DNA of 64,000 nt from contig OZ025870.1 in NCBI GenBank assembly GCA_964019415.1, positions 1,223,501-1,287,500 on the forward strand. Reading direction: 5' to 3'. The first letter of the stretch is position 1. Every line of letters starts with the position of its first letter. The notes beneath the pieces were generated by a model that saw nothing but the letters and a program-made list of their open reading frames with translations, was not told the origin of the DNA and did not search any database. Origin of the DNA: Ianthella basta. Lineage: Eukaryota; Porifera; Demospongiae; Verongiida; Ianthellidae. The translations under genes were made by a program, and so were the position numbers. Positions 11,565 through 39,812 of this stretch are shown here, piece after piece.

Positions 11565-11760
11565 TCTTCACTTGAATGATAGGATGATATGCATATATAC
11601 TTATAGGTAGTCAGCGTAGAAGAGGTGATGTATTGTATGGCATAAGATTCACCACACTCAGTTATCATAATGTTGTGCTACGTTAGACACAACCCGACCT
11701 GTTGTGTTTCCTCCTCAAGGCAACATATTCAGCACTCTATGAGGTCTATTGTCTTGAAAT
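11565..11760 (+). pseudogene. Relic of NUP210 intron 4 and exon 5
   Basis: The stretch around 11690-11755 aligns with the start of NUP210 exon 5 and its upstream intron (shared TGTGTTTCCTCCT and ATTCAGCACTCTA). Weaker similarity to the intron extends upstream. The exon is cut off after about 45 bases. It shows that copy C, too, was once followed by NUP210 sequence. Confidence 0.6.
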
Positions 11761-12106
11761 GCAGAGCTGTTTTAAATGGCTTTCCTAATGCCAGTTAGTC
11801 TACTTGCAGATGAAAATGTCAGATCAGCCACGGACTTTGTTGAGTGATAAAGCTATCTCGTCCAGTGATGCAGGATTCTTCCCCTTTGCTGTGAGGTGTC
11901 TCCAACATTCAAAGCAGTACCAATGGGGAGAGTAGATATATAGTTATTCTCATCAGCCATATGTAGGCACACTTAGCACTGTTTGTGGGGCTGCATGTGC
12001 AGCTGGGAAGAAGGCTTAGCTTAAACAGTTATGAAGTAGCTTTCCTGAAAATTACATCAAGTGGTTCCTGTACATTGCCATGTACTTTGTTGAACAGAAC
12101 CACAGT

Positions 12107-12154
12107 CATGAGACAGCCACCACATGAGACAGCCACCACATGAGACAGCACACC
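12107..12154. repeat. 16-base tandem repeat, about 2.8 copies
   Basis: The unit CATGAGACAGCCACCA is repeated at 12107 and 12123, with a third, imperfect copy from 12139. Confidence 0.85.
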
Positions 12155-12170
12155 CACAGGTAAGATAGTA

Positions 12171-12752
12171 CCGTATTCGCTCTAAAAATTCGTCATTCTA
12201 ATTTTCGTCAGGGAAAAAAAATATGCTCAAGTGTACTCTAATCGTGACGAATTTCCTGTCTCTCTAATTTCCGCAATTGGCCTCTAATTTTCGTCATGAA
12301 CAGGAAGCGTTCTAAATATTCGTCGGAAATGCCTGCAATATGGCTGCGACGGCCAAGGAACAAAGCCTAGGAGCAAAGCCAACAGCACTCGCTGTTGTCT
12401 TTGTCCTTTTGGCATTGTTCTGTTCGTCTATAAGCCTTCTCGACGCTGTGTACGTCGTTCATTTTCCTTCTGGCGCGACAATGGAGTTCAGTGATCACGA
12501 ATCGTCTCCACATTCTTCTCGTTCGGACGGTAGCCTCGCACTGCTGTTCGCCCGGTCAACGTGTAAGTGGCCATTTCAGCAAGAAATGCCCATACGGAAT
12601 AGCTCTCCAATGTTTCGTCTTCGCTCTAATGTTTCGTCCGAAAACTCTAAATATTCGTCACCTTCGACGGTCTTCTCCATTCCAGCTCTAATTGCCTCAA
12701 AAGACGAAATTTTCGCTGCACTAGGGGTGACGAATTTTTAGAGAGGATACGG
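12171..12752. mobile_element. TA-flanked terminal-inverted-repeat element, about 580 bp
   Basis: The ends are inverted repeats of about 25 bases (CCGTATTCGCTCTAAAAATT at the left; the right end GAATTTTTAGAGAGGATACGG is its near reverse complement). They are flanked by TA on both sides, as in Tc1/mariner-type insertions. The interior repeats the end motif CTCTAAnnnTTCGTC at least six times in both orientations. There is no transposase, so it is non-autonomous unless the small ORF has an unknown role. Confidence 0.82.
12340..12741 (+). CDS. 133-aa ORF inside the TA-flanked element, N-terminal hydrophobic segment
   Basis: The ATG at 12340 opens a frame that ends six bases before the right inverted repeat finishes its core. 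Residues about 16-42 are hydrophobic (VVFVLLALFCSS), like a signal or transmembrane segment. The rest is Ser-rich and is partly translated from the repeated end motif. I recognise no family. The fit of the ORF inside the element may be chance, so confidence that it is a real gene is low. Confidence 0.25.
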   Translation: MAATAKEQSLGAKPTALAVVFVLLALFCSSISLLDAVYVVHFPSGATMEFSDHESSPHSSRSDGSLALLFARSTCKWPFQQEMPIRNSSPMFRLRSNVSSENSKYSSPSTVFSIPALIASKDEIFAALGVTNF

Positions 12753-12754
12753 TA

Positions 12755-13651
<897 letters not shown>

Positions 13652-15979
13652 ATGGCGGCCGGAAGTGGTCTGGGACGATCACGAACCGTCTTCCGGAGCG
13701 CTCATCTTTCTGCCCTTGATCTGTTGGGACGGAGACGTCTAAGCCGCGCGCGCGCGATGGCAGTGGCTCTTCCTAGTGAGATATTTCAGGAGTTTCAAAT
13801 GAAAAACTGGCTAGGGAAGATATGGGAGGAACATGACCTCCACATTGTTGCGATTGGAGAACGAAAGTCGCTAAGTGACCCTTTATGGAGCTTACACGGC
13901 AATCTCGAGGGTTGGGCTAGACCTGGCACGCTAGAACAAAACTGCAGCGCCTCAGTGCATCATTATGAGGGTTACGCAGACGGAGTGATGCTCCGTGTAT
14001 TGCGTGTACCCGCACTATCTGATGCCACCGGATACAAGGATGAAAGTTACTTTCGTCTGGCGGCACGTTATGATGTGGCGAAGGCCGATCTGGTAGTCTA
14101 CTGCGTCGACATGTCAGCCACACGGCTGCGTGGCAGTGTGCTTCGTACCTTTCAAGAAGTGAAGCCGGAATGGAATCGAACCGTCATTGCTTTGACGTTC
14201 GCAGACGCCCTGCCAGCTCTCGTGCGTCATCGGGACAATCCTGCCTTTTCCAAATGCGACTATTTCAACGACAAATTGGCTGAATGGACTAGAGAGTTAA
14301 GGGCAATGCTTCAGCGTATCGGAATGGAAGAAAAGGTGGTTGATAAGATAAGGTTTTACCCCGTTGGTGATGAACTTAAACACCTCCCAAATGGAGAACC
14401 GTGGCTCCCCCCACTGTCTCTGGCTATTATGGAAATACTATCTCCTGAGAAAAAGGCCGCCTTTTTGAAGGACCATGCCGCACAGTTGCCTACTGTCACT
14501 GCAGCTGCAATACAGCCATCAACGTTATCACAAACCATTTCTACAGCTGCAGAGCTCATGCCGACAATGCATGTGAGTACAAGGACTGAATCTCAGTCAA
14601 GCAGGATGAGCAACCTACAGGCTTCTTCTGTTTCATCTACTCTCTCAGAAGATCAATCACGATCCGTCAAAGCTGCTTTATCTAAGCTGAGGAAGGACTG
14701 CCCCATATTTGGCATCTTGGTGATTGGTAGAACTGGTGTTGGTAAGTCCACCCTCATCAACAACCTCCTAGGGAAGGAGGTAGCAAGCGTGGGCCACACA
14801 CTGCAGTCAGAGACACCAGCAGTGTACCCACATGATCATGAGGATTCGGTAGAAGGAGTGCAGATCGTTGTGTACGACACACCAGGGCTAGGTGACGTGA
14901 AAGGTGAGGAAGATGAGAAGATGCACCTGGAGATTATAAGGGATCACTTAGCAAAGAAGAAGATTCATCTGGTCGTGTACTGCTTTCAGTTGAATGAGAT
15001 GATTATGTCAAGCAGTCTGATCGGCGCCATCAACAAATACCACAAGATCGGTGTGGACTGGGAACGGAGTGTCATTGCACTCACATTTGCTGATGCCCTC
15101 TATGTGACTAAGTGGGAACAGGAAGTGGAAAACTTTAATATAAGTCAAGAGGAAGACTTTAATATAAGTCAATACTTTGATAAGAGAGTGGACTCTATCC
15201 AGAAAGATTTGGAATTTGGTATGAAGACTGATGTGCATCTAAAAATTTGCCCAACTTCTCTACATCCGAAGGATAAGCTCCCAAATGGTGAGCCATGGTA
15301 TGTCCCTTTCTGGTTGCACATTGTGGAGATCCTGTCGCCTGCAGCAACTGTTCGGTTCCTGGACATCCACAGGAACAACATCTGCGATGACCAAGCACCA
15401 CTTCTGAGCAAGAATGTCAAAGTGGAAGTGAAGCTTAGTGAAGAAGAAAGGTATAGGTTCTGTGTTAACATTGCTGCCATCATAGAAGAAGCTGGGATGG
15501 ACAGCAGTGAGGTAATGCATGCGCTAGCTGGGGTGAGCAGCAGTGAGGTCAAACGTGTGCCTTTCGTTAGGGATATCCTCAATTTGTTCGCCTTAGAACA
15601 AACAGATCAAAGTGGAAGCGAGGCCCATTCAGATCGTCAAACTATCCTGGATTGCTTTGAGTGTTTTGGAGACCGTTTTGTGAAGGATGTCCAGTCAAGA
15701 GACAACCCGGCCTTCACCAGCAAGCTATATCGACAGAAGGTCATCCCGGAGAAGTTGAAGAACCAGATAGCAGTGGCCCCCGATGGCGCTACTGCCAATG
15801 AACACTTGTTTGCCTTCCTCTGCCAGCAGGCGACTTGTGAGTCCTTGTCCAAGTTGGTTGCAGCCATGATTGAAGCTGAGGGCTATCCTGCCATGAACGA
15901 GTTGGGGAGAGAGATGCAGGCAAAACTGGGACTGCAAACACCTGCACCTGGTGCTATGAGATACTGCACAGTAATATAG
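13652..15979 (+). CDS. GTPase copy D: pseudo-G + G domain + CARD-like domain + CaaX-type tail
   Basis: A single-exon frame of 775 residues from the ATG at 13652 (context aaaATGG). An internal ATG at 13757 corresponds to the start used in copies C and E. The first 35 residues are Arg-rich with no acidic residue before Asp23. The degenerate G-like domain follows (IGERKSLSD in place of a P-loop). The active-type G domain has GRTGVGKST (about residue 359), DTPGLGD and ALTFADAL. Residues about 667-765 differ from all other copies. They have six-helix-like spacing and a CARD-type pattern (RFVKDV, VIPEKLKNQI, ANEHLFAFL, LSKLVAAMIEAEGYPAMNEL). The last residues are CTVI, which fits a prenylation CaaX box. 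The CARD and CaaX assignments are by eye. Confidence 0.85.
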   Translation: MAAGSGLGRSRTVFRSAHLSALDLLGRRRLSRARAMAVALPSEIFQEFQMKNWLGKIWEEHDLHIVAIGERKSLSDPLWSLHGNLEGWARPGTLEQNCSASVHHYEGYADGVMLRVLRVPALSDATGYKDESYFRLAARYDVAKADLVVYCVDMSATRLRGSVLRTFQEVKPEWNRTVIALTFADALPALVRHRDNPAFSKCDYFNDKLAEWTRELRAMLQRIGMEEKVVDKIRFYPVGDELKHLPNGEPWLPPLSLAIMEILSPEKKAAFLKDHAAQLPTVTAAAIQPSTLSQTISTAAELMPTMHVSTRTESQSSRMSNLQASSVSSTLSEDQSRSVKAALSKLRKDCPIFGILVIGRTGVGKSTLINNLLGKEVASVGHTLQSETPAVYPHDHEDSVEGVQIVVYDTPGLGDVKGEEDEKMHLEIIRDHLAKKKIHLVVYCFQLNEMIMSSSLIGAINKYHKIGVDWERSVIALTFADALYVTKWEQEVENFNISQEEDFNISQYFDKRVDSIQKDLEFGMKTDVHLKICPTSLHPKDKLPNGEPWYVPFWLHIVEILSPAATVRFLDIHRNNICDDQAPLLSKNVKVEVKLSEEERYRFCVNIAAIIEEAGMDSSEVMHALAGVSSSEVKRVPFVRDILNLFALEQTDQSGSEAHSDRQTILDCFECFGDRFVKDVQSRDNPAFTSKLYRQKVIPEKLKNQIAVAPDGATANEHLFAFLCQQATCESLSKLVAAMIEAEGYPAMNELGREMQAKLGLQTPAPGAMRYCTVI

Positions 15980-16182
15980 CTAGCTAGCTAGCTAGTTACA
16001 CTTTGAACTAGCTAGGAACCTGCTTTGTGGCTATTTGTTTGGACATTTGTGCTCACCTAACTCTGTACAGCTGTATATTATAGCTAACACTTTTGCATAG
16101 TTATACGTTTTGCACAGGAAAACCGCTTGTACACTATCTCATTCCCTCCATTTTCATTACCATTTTTGCAATTCCGATTTAC

Positions 16183-17307
16183 TGAATTCCAAATGGAAGT
16201 GGGACCCTTCCATTTTCCTGTCCGCGCGTTGCTCGCAATGAGTTCAACTGTACCTCTGTCCTTCCTCGCCTGTCTCCTCCTGTCGATCCACTTGGTCTCA
16301 TGCAATTGCAAACAGATCACCCTCAACGTACCACAGGTGAGGGAGGAGGAGAGCTATGGCTGTGAGACTTGGACGGGTCTGGAGTGGTGTAGCTGCTAGT
16401 TCGAGTGCTAGTTGATGTCATATGCATCAGGTGACAGCTCCTTCATCTGCTGTTAAGCGAATTAAGGGACTCTCTGCAACTAGCAGTTTCTCCTGCGCTG
16501 TAGGCGATAAAGTACTTCCTAGGGTCTGTATACCCAAGCCACATTCTTCCATTCTTGCCTACCTATGGGGAGCTGCCAATTTGCATTTAATGAGAATGCC
16601 GGAGGATGGACCCATCGATGTAGCTACATGGGCAGGTCTAGGATTTTCCAAAAGGGTTCGACTTGATAAAACAACCGACCACTAAGGCATCCAGTAGGAT
16701 CCCCCCCCCCCCCTAGGAAAATTTCTAATACATATACAGCTAGCCTCTAAGACAGTGACTCTGACCAAGTCTACACGGTGGACCTAGTTTCATTCAGTTG
16801 ATGTATACATTGTTAGTCAAGTACCTGTCGAATACCTCAGTGTCACATGGGTATATCCAGGTATAGCTTGGAAATTTAGTTGGAGGTCTTCCAGTTTTAT
16901 GCTTACAACTGACGTATAATGACGTCATTCTCCGTAGGCAAAATGGCTGCCTAACACTAAGTAAATATTTTAGAAGCTGAAATCATGGGAAACGATGTGA
17001 AGGTGAAAGGCGACTGTCTTCTGTAGTGCATCAGAAAAGAGAAAAGTCAGTAGCAGCACTAATTCATCCTCCAGTACTGCTTTTCAGTACCTTTGAGTTC
17101 CTCAGTTGCAATTGTTGTAGCTATGCCGGAGATTCAGTTTGATGTGCTTGTGAGATGGAGGTGTAGTAGAAATGCGTGTGTCTTGGCACATCTGCCTATG
17201 TCATCTACGTACCTCTTGCAGGTGTTGTTACCTATGTCCCTGAGCAATCTGAAGTGAAGACCAACTTTACATTAAAGTCACAGAATGGATGCTTCCACTG
17301 GTACAAC

Positions 17308-17308
<1 letters not shown>
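16183..17308 (+). pseudogene. NUP210 5' fragment 3 (exons 1 and 2)
   Basis: Exon 1 (16238-16336) is intact with a good signal peptide (MSSTVPLSFLACLLLSIHL) and a normal gtgagg donor. The upstream ATG at 16193 is in frame with it here. Exon 2 (about 17221-17299) keeps its splice sites but has lost one base early on (TTACCTATG for TTACCTTATG), shifting frame. Exon 3 onward is absent; the sequence continues into intron 2-like CA repeat. The intron is longer than in the complete gene, including a poly-C run near 16700. Confidence 0.8.
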
Positions 17309-17385
<77 letters not shown>

Positions 17386-17412
17386 CACGCATACACACAC
17401 GCATGCACACAC
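17309..17412. repeat. CA microsatellite
   Basis: About 100 bases of CA dinucleotide directly after the donor of NUP210-like exon 2. Confidence 0.95.
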
Positions 17413-17790
17413 ATTGCAGTCTGTCCATCATCCCAACTCCTTCAAATACTTCACTGTTGTTCACTGTCACACAACACATCTGTATTGTACATGCTGTGAG
17501 TGTGTTTGGTGTTACATGTGTGTGTGTTGCTCTAGTCATGTTGTGGTTCTACAAATCCCACTGCCTGCACCCTTCTACTTCCAGGTGATATAGCTAGTTG
17601 ATAAACGGCACACCAGTCGACCCACCTTGTCCAGAAAGGTGATGATGACAATGCCCCCAAAGGACACAGCAGGACACACAGGTTAGCTGACAGTCATGTC
17701 TGTGTGATTGCAACTGTACATGTGTGGACCTCACTGTATGTATGTGATTGTCCTTTGTTTGCTTTATGCTTTATGCTGTGTTGCTTAAAC

Positions 17791-17822
17791 GCACACACAC
17801 ACGCACACACGCACGCACACAT

Positions 17823-17914
<92 letters not shown>
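17791..17914. repeat. CA microsatellite
   Basis: About 120 bases of CA dinucleotide, with CACG steps at the start. Confidence 0.95.
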
Positions 17915-17917
<3 letters not shown>

Positions 17918-17997
17918 GCTATTACACCTACAGCTGTTAGTTGCGTATTTATAGTTTATCATTATCCATCACATCTCACTCTTCATTTCTGTGTGTA

Positions 17998-18115
17998 GAG
18001 GAAGCAGTAATGCTTCAGTTGAAATCTTTTATGGAGATCGTTTTGTGAATGAGATCCCGTCAAGAGCAGGCACCACCTCCAAGCAAGTGTGTCAGATTGC
18101 AAGTGCCACTTGTCC
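17998..18115 (+). pseudogene. Chimeric scrap of GTPase-family sequence
   Basis: After a possible acceptor (tgtgtag), the frame reads GDRFVNEIPSR, close to GDRFVKDVQSR at the start of the CARD-like domain of copy D. It then passes directly into GCACCACCTCCAAGCAAG, which belongs to the block after the second G domain in copy E. The two pieces are in the reverse of their normal order. It encodes nothing complete. Confidence 0.55.
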
Positions 18116-19765
18116 ACTTATGTGCACACACCACAACAGTTTGAACTGCTTTAGAGTTCCCTTCAGAGTACAATGAACCATGTACATTACTGCTTGCTGT
18201 CAGTCCTGTTATCTGGATTGCAGTTGTATTCAGTCAATTGCAAGTCACAATTCAAGAATGATGTACTAAGTATTGTACTCACCAAATTGGAATTGGGACC
18301 TGCAGTTCTCCCATGAACGTACATGTGTACATGCAGAGCATGTGTCTGCTCGTAATGGACAACACTTTTATATACTAAGTTTGTTTTAAGTTTGTTTTGT
18401 AACTGCTAGACCCAGGAACTGTAACAGTGGTGACTGGACTTGGCCTACTGTGTGATATATTGCTATAGTTCATGAAAGGCTGCTGGAACAGTTTTGGGAG
18501 GAATGTCGCGTGGGAAGGGAATAGGCCTAGGGCTATATCTTAGGGTGGTGCCATTAAGCGGGGAAATGCATGTATGTGCACATGTGAAAATAGTTCTCCT
18601 TGTCTTGTGTTATTGTATAATTTTATATAAATACTACTTTTCTCATTTAATTTGTCAGATGACTTGGTGGGGAACTCCAAGTATAGAACTCATCGTCACA
18701 CTCATCTTGGCTAACTATGTAGCCAGCCCATTCCTTTATTCTGCCTATTGACAATTGCATAGGTCAATCATTGCAATGCTGTTATGTACGTACCTGAGCC
18801 TGGTAAAGGTACACTAGCTATTATAACATTATAATTATAATAATTATACGTAGTCCTTAATTAATTGCAATCGATGTCACATAGTAATTATATGACATTT
18901 ATACTTGATGACTATGACTTTATAGACACGTTCAGATGGGCAGCTGTGCATGTCTATTATGCATAATTATGATGTCACACATTTACTTGTACTGTATATA
19001 TATCATGCTAGACAGATGATAATCATTGTGGGGGCGAGCCTGAGTGAGATGCAGGTGTTTAGTCCAGGCAGTCTGTAGCCTAGCCTCGCCTGGCTTAGAG
19101 ACTATCTGCCGCCTCTGGTGATCACTGCTTTAACTCATGCCAATAATCCCTGATCTGCTGCTGCGTAGCTTGTCTCTTCACAGCAGTATTGCCTGCTAGC
19201 CTCTCATGATGATAATAACCCTTCATCTGGAATATCTTTATCTGTACTGTATACAGCGAAGCATGCCGAGCCCTCTTTTGCTGTCGGCAGAGCAACTGTT
19301 CTCCTCTGTATTCACCCGTCTCAGCTCGTGGACTTCAAGCTGGGTTGGCAGAGAAGTTCTCGAAGCTGTGGGAAGAGTAGTCCAAAGTCCAAACTCCCAA
19401 AGTCATAAGGCTGGGTGTGGTAAGGGCAGCACGTCTTCAGCATTGCGTTCACATAACCTACCGTTTGAGGCTTTCTGTGGCAAAATTCAAGGTCATCATC
19501 ATCATAATTTTATTTGACTACAGGAGATGCTGCATCTGCATAGCTGCAGGTTTCCATGCAGGTCCTGATTTACCTTAATACAAGGACAAAACATGAGGGG
19601 AGGGAGGGACATGTACTATGGCTGGGGCAGAGAATAATAGGATGCAATTACTCAAGGAAAATAATGAGGTGGTCAGAAATCATTGTCAGTCAGTCAATTT
19701 TCAGTCTGTTGCAATTGGTTGCCAAGATGGATGTGAACGCTGCATAAGTAGAGCCTTATGAAAGA

Positions 19766-20135
19766 CAGAATCTTAGCTCGTGGACTTTACTTCATTTGGA
19801 AGGTCATTGTATAACTTGGCTCCAAAGTACTCAAACGAAGACCTATACCAATTAGTATGCGTGCTTTCAAATGTAGATCTTTTGCCCTGCGGGTCGAATG
19901 ATCGGCGGTGAGGATGGAGTAACGAATTTGTTACAGAAATAGTTGGGGCACGTCTGCTTAGACAGCTGCGGACTTGCAGTAGCTATCGTGCTGGTATCTC
20001 TTCTACATGAGAGAGGGGGCAGGCTCAGTTGACTGCGCATCTTCTCAGTGCTGCTTCTAGGGGGCTTGTTCAGGATTATGCGTAGAGCATAGTTCTGCAA
20101 ACGCTCCAATCTCTTGGTGAAGGTGGTGCGTGATC
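19766..20135 (-). mobile_element. 3' end of a non-LTR-type reverse-transcriptase ORF, degenerate
   Basis: On the minus strand, 20135 to about 19870 reads RLERLQNYALRIILNKPP and then LSLPPLSCRRD, the usual C-terminal segment of RT ORFs in animal retrotransposons. A frameshift follows, and the next frame reads SFEYFGAKLYNDLPNEVKST, again typical of that C-terminus. No RT catalytic core or endonuclease lies in the window, so this is a dead 5'-truncated copy. It sits just upstream of GTPase copy E. Confidence 0.72.
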
Positions 20136-20189
20136 ATGAGCGGCGGCCATTTAAACGGTAAATCGACCCCGGGTGCCAATACAGACGCA

Positions 20190-20279
20190 CGCTGGATATA
20201 GTCTCGTACCCGACCCTGTCCGCCGGCCGCCATTTTATTCGGCCGGCGGACGGGGTCGGGTACGTGACTACGCTGGATA
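20190..20279. mobile_element. Foldback miniature element with 9-bp target duplication
   Basis: The element is 20199-20270, an almost perfect hairpin with arms of about 30 bases around CCATTTTATT. It starts TAGTCTCGTACCCGACCC and ends with the reverse complement (GGGTCGGGTACGTGACTA). It is flanked on both sides by the identical 9-mer CGCTGGATA (20190-20198, 20271-20279). The same end sequence occurs in the elements at 40656 and 43995. Confidence 0.85.
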
Positions 20280-20423
20280 TAAATCGACAAATATTAATCA
20301 CCGTACAGCTGATCAGTGTGGGGCTCGCTCAGGCTCGCACCAATAATACGTTTATTCGTACAGTGCCGCCACATTCTAGCTGTTCCAGTCTTAGCTATAG
20401 CCTCCTATTCGTGTGGGTCAGAA

Positions 20424-22957
20424 ATGGAAGGGTTTCAGATGAGCCAGTGGCTAGGCAGGTTTTGGGATTATGAGAAAGACGGTGCATTACATATTATTTT
20501 CGTTGGAGGCCGAAAATCGATAGGAGGCTCGTTCGTGAGGAGCTTAGTGGGCAAGGATCAGAAATTCCGTGCTGAAGTTCAGTACGCTGATCCCGTTCGC
20601 GTTCAACCGAGTCTAAACAACCTCTCCTCACAACTCCTTCCAACGGTCGCGATCGGGAGTATCATGAAAGATGAATTCAGTTTAGTCGTGGACAAAGTAA
20701 AGGTTATTGTACACCTCGTACCTGTACTGTCTGATGCTACTGGCTACAAGGATGAGAGCTACTTTCTGGCCGCGCGGAAATTATTGGGAGCCCACTGGAG
20801 GAAAGGTCTGGATCTGTTATTCTTCTGTATCGACATGTCAGGAACGCGACTGCGTGGCAGTGTGCTTCGTACGTTTGAAGAGCTGAAGCCAGACTGGAGT
20901 CGAACTGTCATCGTCCTGAGGTTCGCAGACGCCCTGCCAGCTCTCGTGCGTCAGCAGCATCACCGGGACAATCCTGCCTTTTCCAAAGCAAGGTATTTCG
21001 ACGAAAAATTGGGTGAATGGATTAAAGAATTAAAGGCAGTTCTTGAGCACATTAACGTGCAACAAGAAGTGGTTGCTAAGATTAACATTTGCCCCGTTGC
21101 CGATGAACCTGGAGACCTTCTACCAAATGGTGAACCGTGGCTCCCCCCACTGTCTTTGGCCATTATGGAAATACTATCACCTGAGAAGAAGGCATCCTTT
21201 TTGGAGGAACACTCCACACTATTGCCCACTGTCAATGCAGCTGCAGAACTGCCAGCAACACTATCACCTACTGGTTCTAGATCTGCAACTACAGAGCTCA
21301 GGACGACAATTAATGTGAGCACAAGGACCAAGACTCAGTCAAGTAGAAAGGGACGTCTCCGAGGTTCCTCTGTTTCACCGGTGATTTCGAATCAATTACA
21401 ATCCATCAGAGCTGCTCTGTCTAAGCTGAGGAAGGATTGCCCCGTGTTTGGCATCTTGGTGATAGGTAGAACTGGCATTGGTAAATCCACCCTCATCAAC
21501 AACCTCCTTGGGATGGAGGTAGCAAGCGTGGGCCACACACTGCAGTCGGAGACACCAGATGTGAACCAACATGAGGTTACTGTGGAAGGAGTGCAAGTCG
21601 TTGTGTATGATACACCAGGCCTAGGTGACGTGAAGGGTGAGGAAGAGGAGCAGCGGCATCTAAAGGACATAGAGGATGTCCTGGCACAGAAGAAGATTCA
21701 TCTGGTTGTGTGCTGCTTTCAGATGAACGACACCATGATGACAAGCAGTATAGTCGGTGCCATCCACAAGTACCACCAGATTGGCGTGGAGTGGAAGCAG
21801 AGTGTGATTGCACTCACATTTGCTGATGCTCTCTATGTGCCTAAGAGGATACAGGCACTTCCCAACTTTAGAATGAGTCATTTCTTTGAAGAGAGATTGG
21901 CCTACTGGCAGAGTGAATTGGAAAAGGAGCTGGTTGATATAGTTGGTGTGAAGTCGGTAGTGGTTGCGGAACATACTGATCCAGTGAGTTTAGATGCAGT
22001 TGAGCAATCAAGGATCTCTTCCTGCCTTCAGAAGTTAATCTGCTGTCGGAGAGGACAGACAAGTGAAGTTGGGCATGATGCTATTGGCGTGGAGTCAGAT
22101 GTGATGAACATTTGTCCAACTTCTCTACTACCAACAGATGAGCTACCAAATGGTAATCCATGGTATGTCCCTCTCTGGTTGCGCATTGTGGAGATCCTGT
22201 CACCCGCAGCAACTGTTCGGTTCCTGGACATCCACAGGAACAACATCTCTGACGAGCAAGCACCACCTCCAAGCAAGCATGTCAAATTACAACTGCAACT
22301 CACCAAGGAAGACAAAAATCGTGCGTGTCACAAATGTGTCATACGTGCTCTTTCAAAATCAGGTATTGGGGATTTACTCAAGCTATTTGCTCCAGAGCAA
22401 ACTGGCCAAAGTGGAAGTGAGGCAGAGCAGTCAACTTCACCACAGAATCAGAGACAGTCTGCCAAAGTGTCCGTCTTGTCACAGAATGTGTATGGTAAGT
22501 GTGAGAGCAAGGAGAGTGTGATACATAGCTACAGTGGGAGCTGAAGGAAACTTTGATAAACATAGTACATGCAGGAGTTAAATATGATCATGTGTGGTAG
22601 CTATAAAATTGTTCTGAAGGCGTAATATGTCCATAAACGTGACTGTCTCTGCCCTTCTCCGCAGAACGTTTGGACCATCTCATGCTCTTCAGAAAACATG
22701 TGAGCAGCAAAGCTGCAGGCAAGGGGAGGGCACTTCTGGAAGTGCTGTTGTGTGATGCAGCAAAGGTAGAAAAGTGCTTTGGGGACAACCCCTTGAATGA
22801 GGAGGAAGCTGTGCAAGCTGGCCTGGTCGAATGGATGGGAGGCAATGTAGGCCATCAACCTCCCACCTGGGAGGTTCTTCTTGAAGCCATGGACAATGCC
22901 GAAATTGCTAAACAGCATGTCCAAAGCCTGTCCAAGGACCTCGGCCTCAAACCTTGA
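20424..22957 (+). CDS. GTPase copy E: pseudo-G + G domain + Death-like domain
   Basis: Exons 20424-22494 and 22665-22957 (donor gtaagt, acceptor gcag, phase 1) encode 787 residues. The start ATG at 20424 gives MEGFQMSQWLGRFW, matching the starts of C and D. The N-terminal G-like domain has VGGRKSIGGS in place of a P-loop but keeps FCIDMS and ADAL. The second domain has GRTGIGKST (about residue 348), DTPGLGD and ALTFADAL, then a Cys-rich insert (SCLQKLICC) shared with copy A. The Death-like exon supplies residues about 691-787 (LVEWMGG, PPTWEVLLEAM). The stop lies 336 bases before the NUP210 start ATG. The immediate 5' flank is made of transposon remnants. Confidence 0.88.
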
Positions 22958-23293
22958 CACATTGCTAGCTTAGCTATGTTTTAACTTGGTTTTGTTTCTT
23001 TAAAACTTTCTTTAATTGTGTTAGCTAGCTAGCTATGTATTGTAGTCCCATAGCTAGCTACCACATAGCTAACATGTTTGTATTATAGTGGCTACGTATT
23101 AGTTTGCATGACACGTCATGTACAGGAATGTGCATGCAGTTGTATGTTCATGTGCAGTAGCTTTATTCTGTATGCTTACTTGTGTTGATAATCTGCATTC
23201 TGCTTTGCCCGTGACCCTATCGATTGAATCCAAAATGGGAGTGGGACCGGTCCACACGTGCACCAACACAGCGGTGCATTCAGGTTGCTCGCA

Positions 23294-39812
<16,519 letters not shown>

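Larger units (their letters stand above)
17600..19765. other. Spacer between NUP210 fragment 3 and the retroelement tail
   Basis: No confident gene. It contains a CA array, a short chimeric fragment of GTPase copies (17998-18115), and AT-rich DNA with TAATTA-type stretches around 18830. A 103-codon frame at 19206-19517 has no recognisable features. Confidence 0.5.

Noticed and set aside
19206..19517. 103-codon frame in the spacer before copy E
   Set aside because: No motif, no splice structure and no similarity to other copies in the window.
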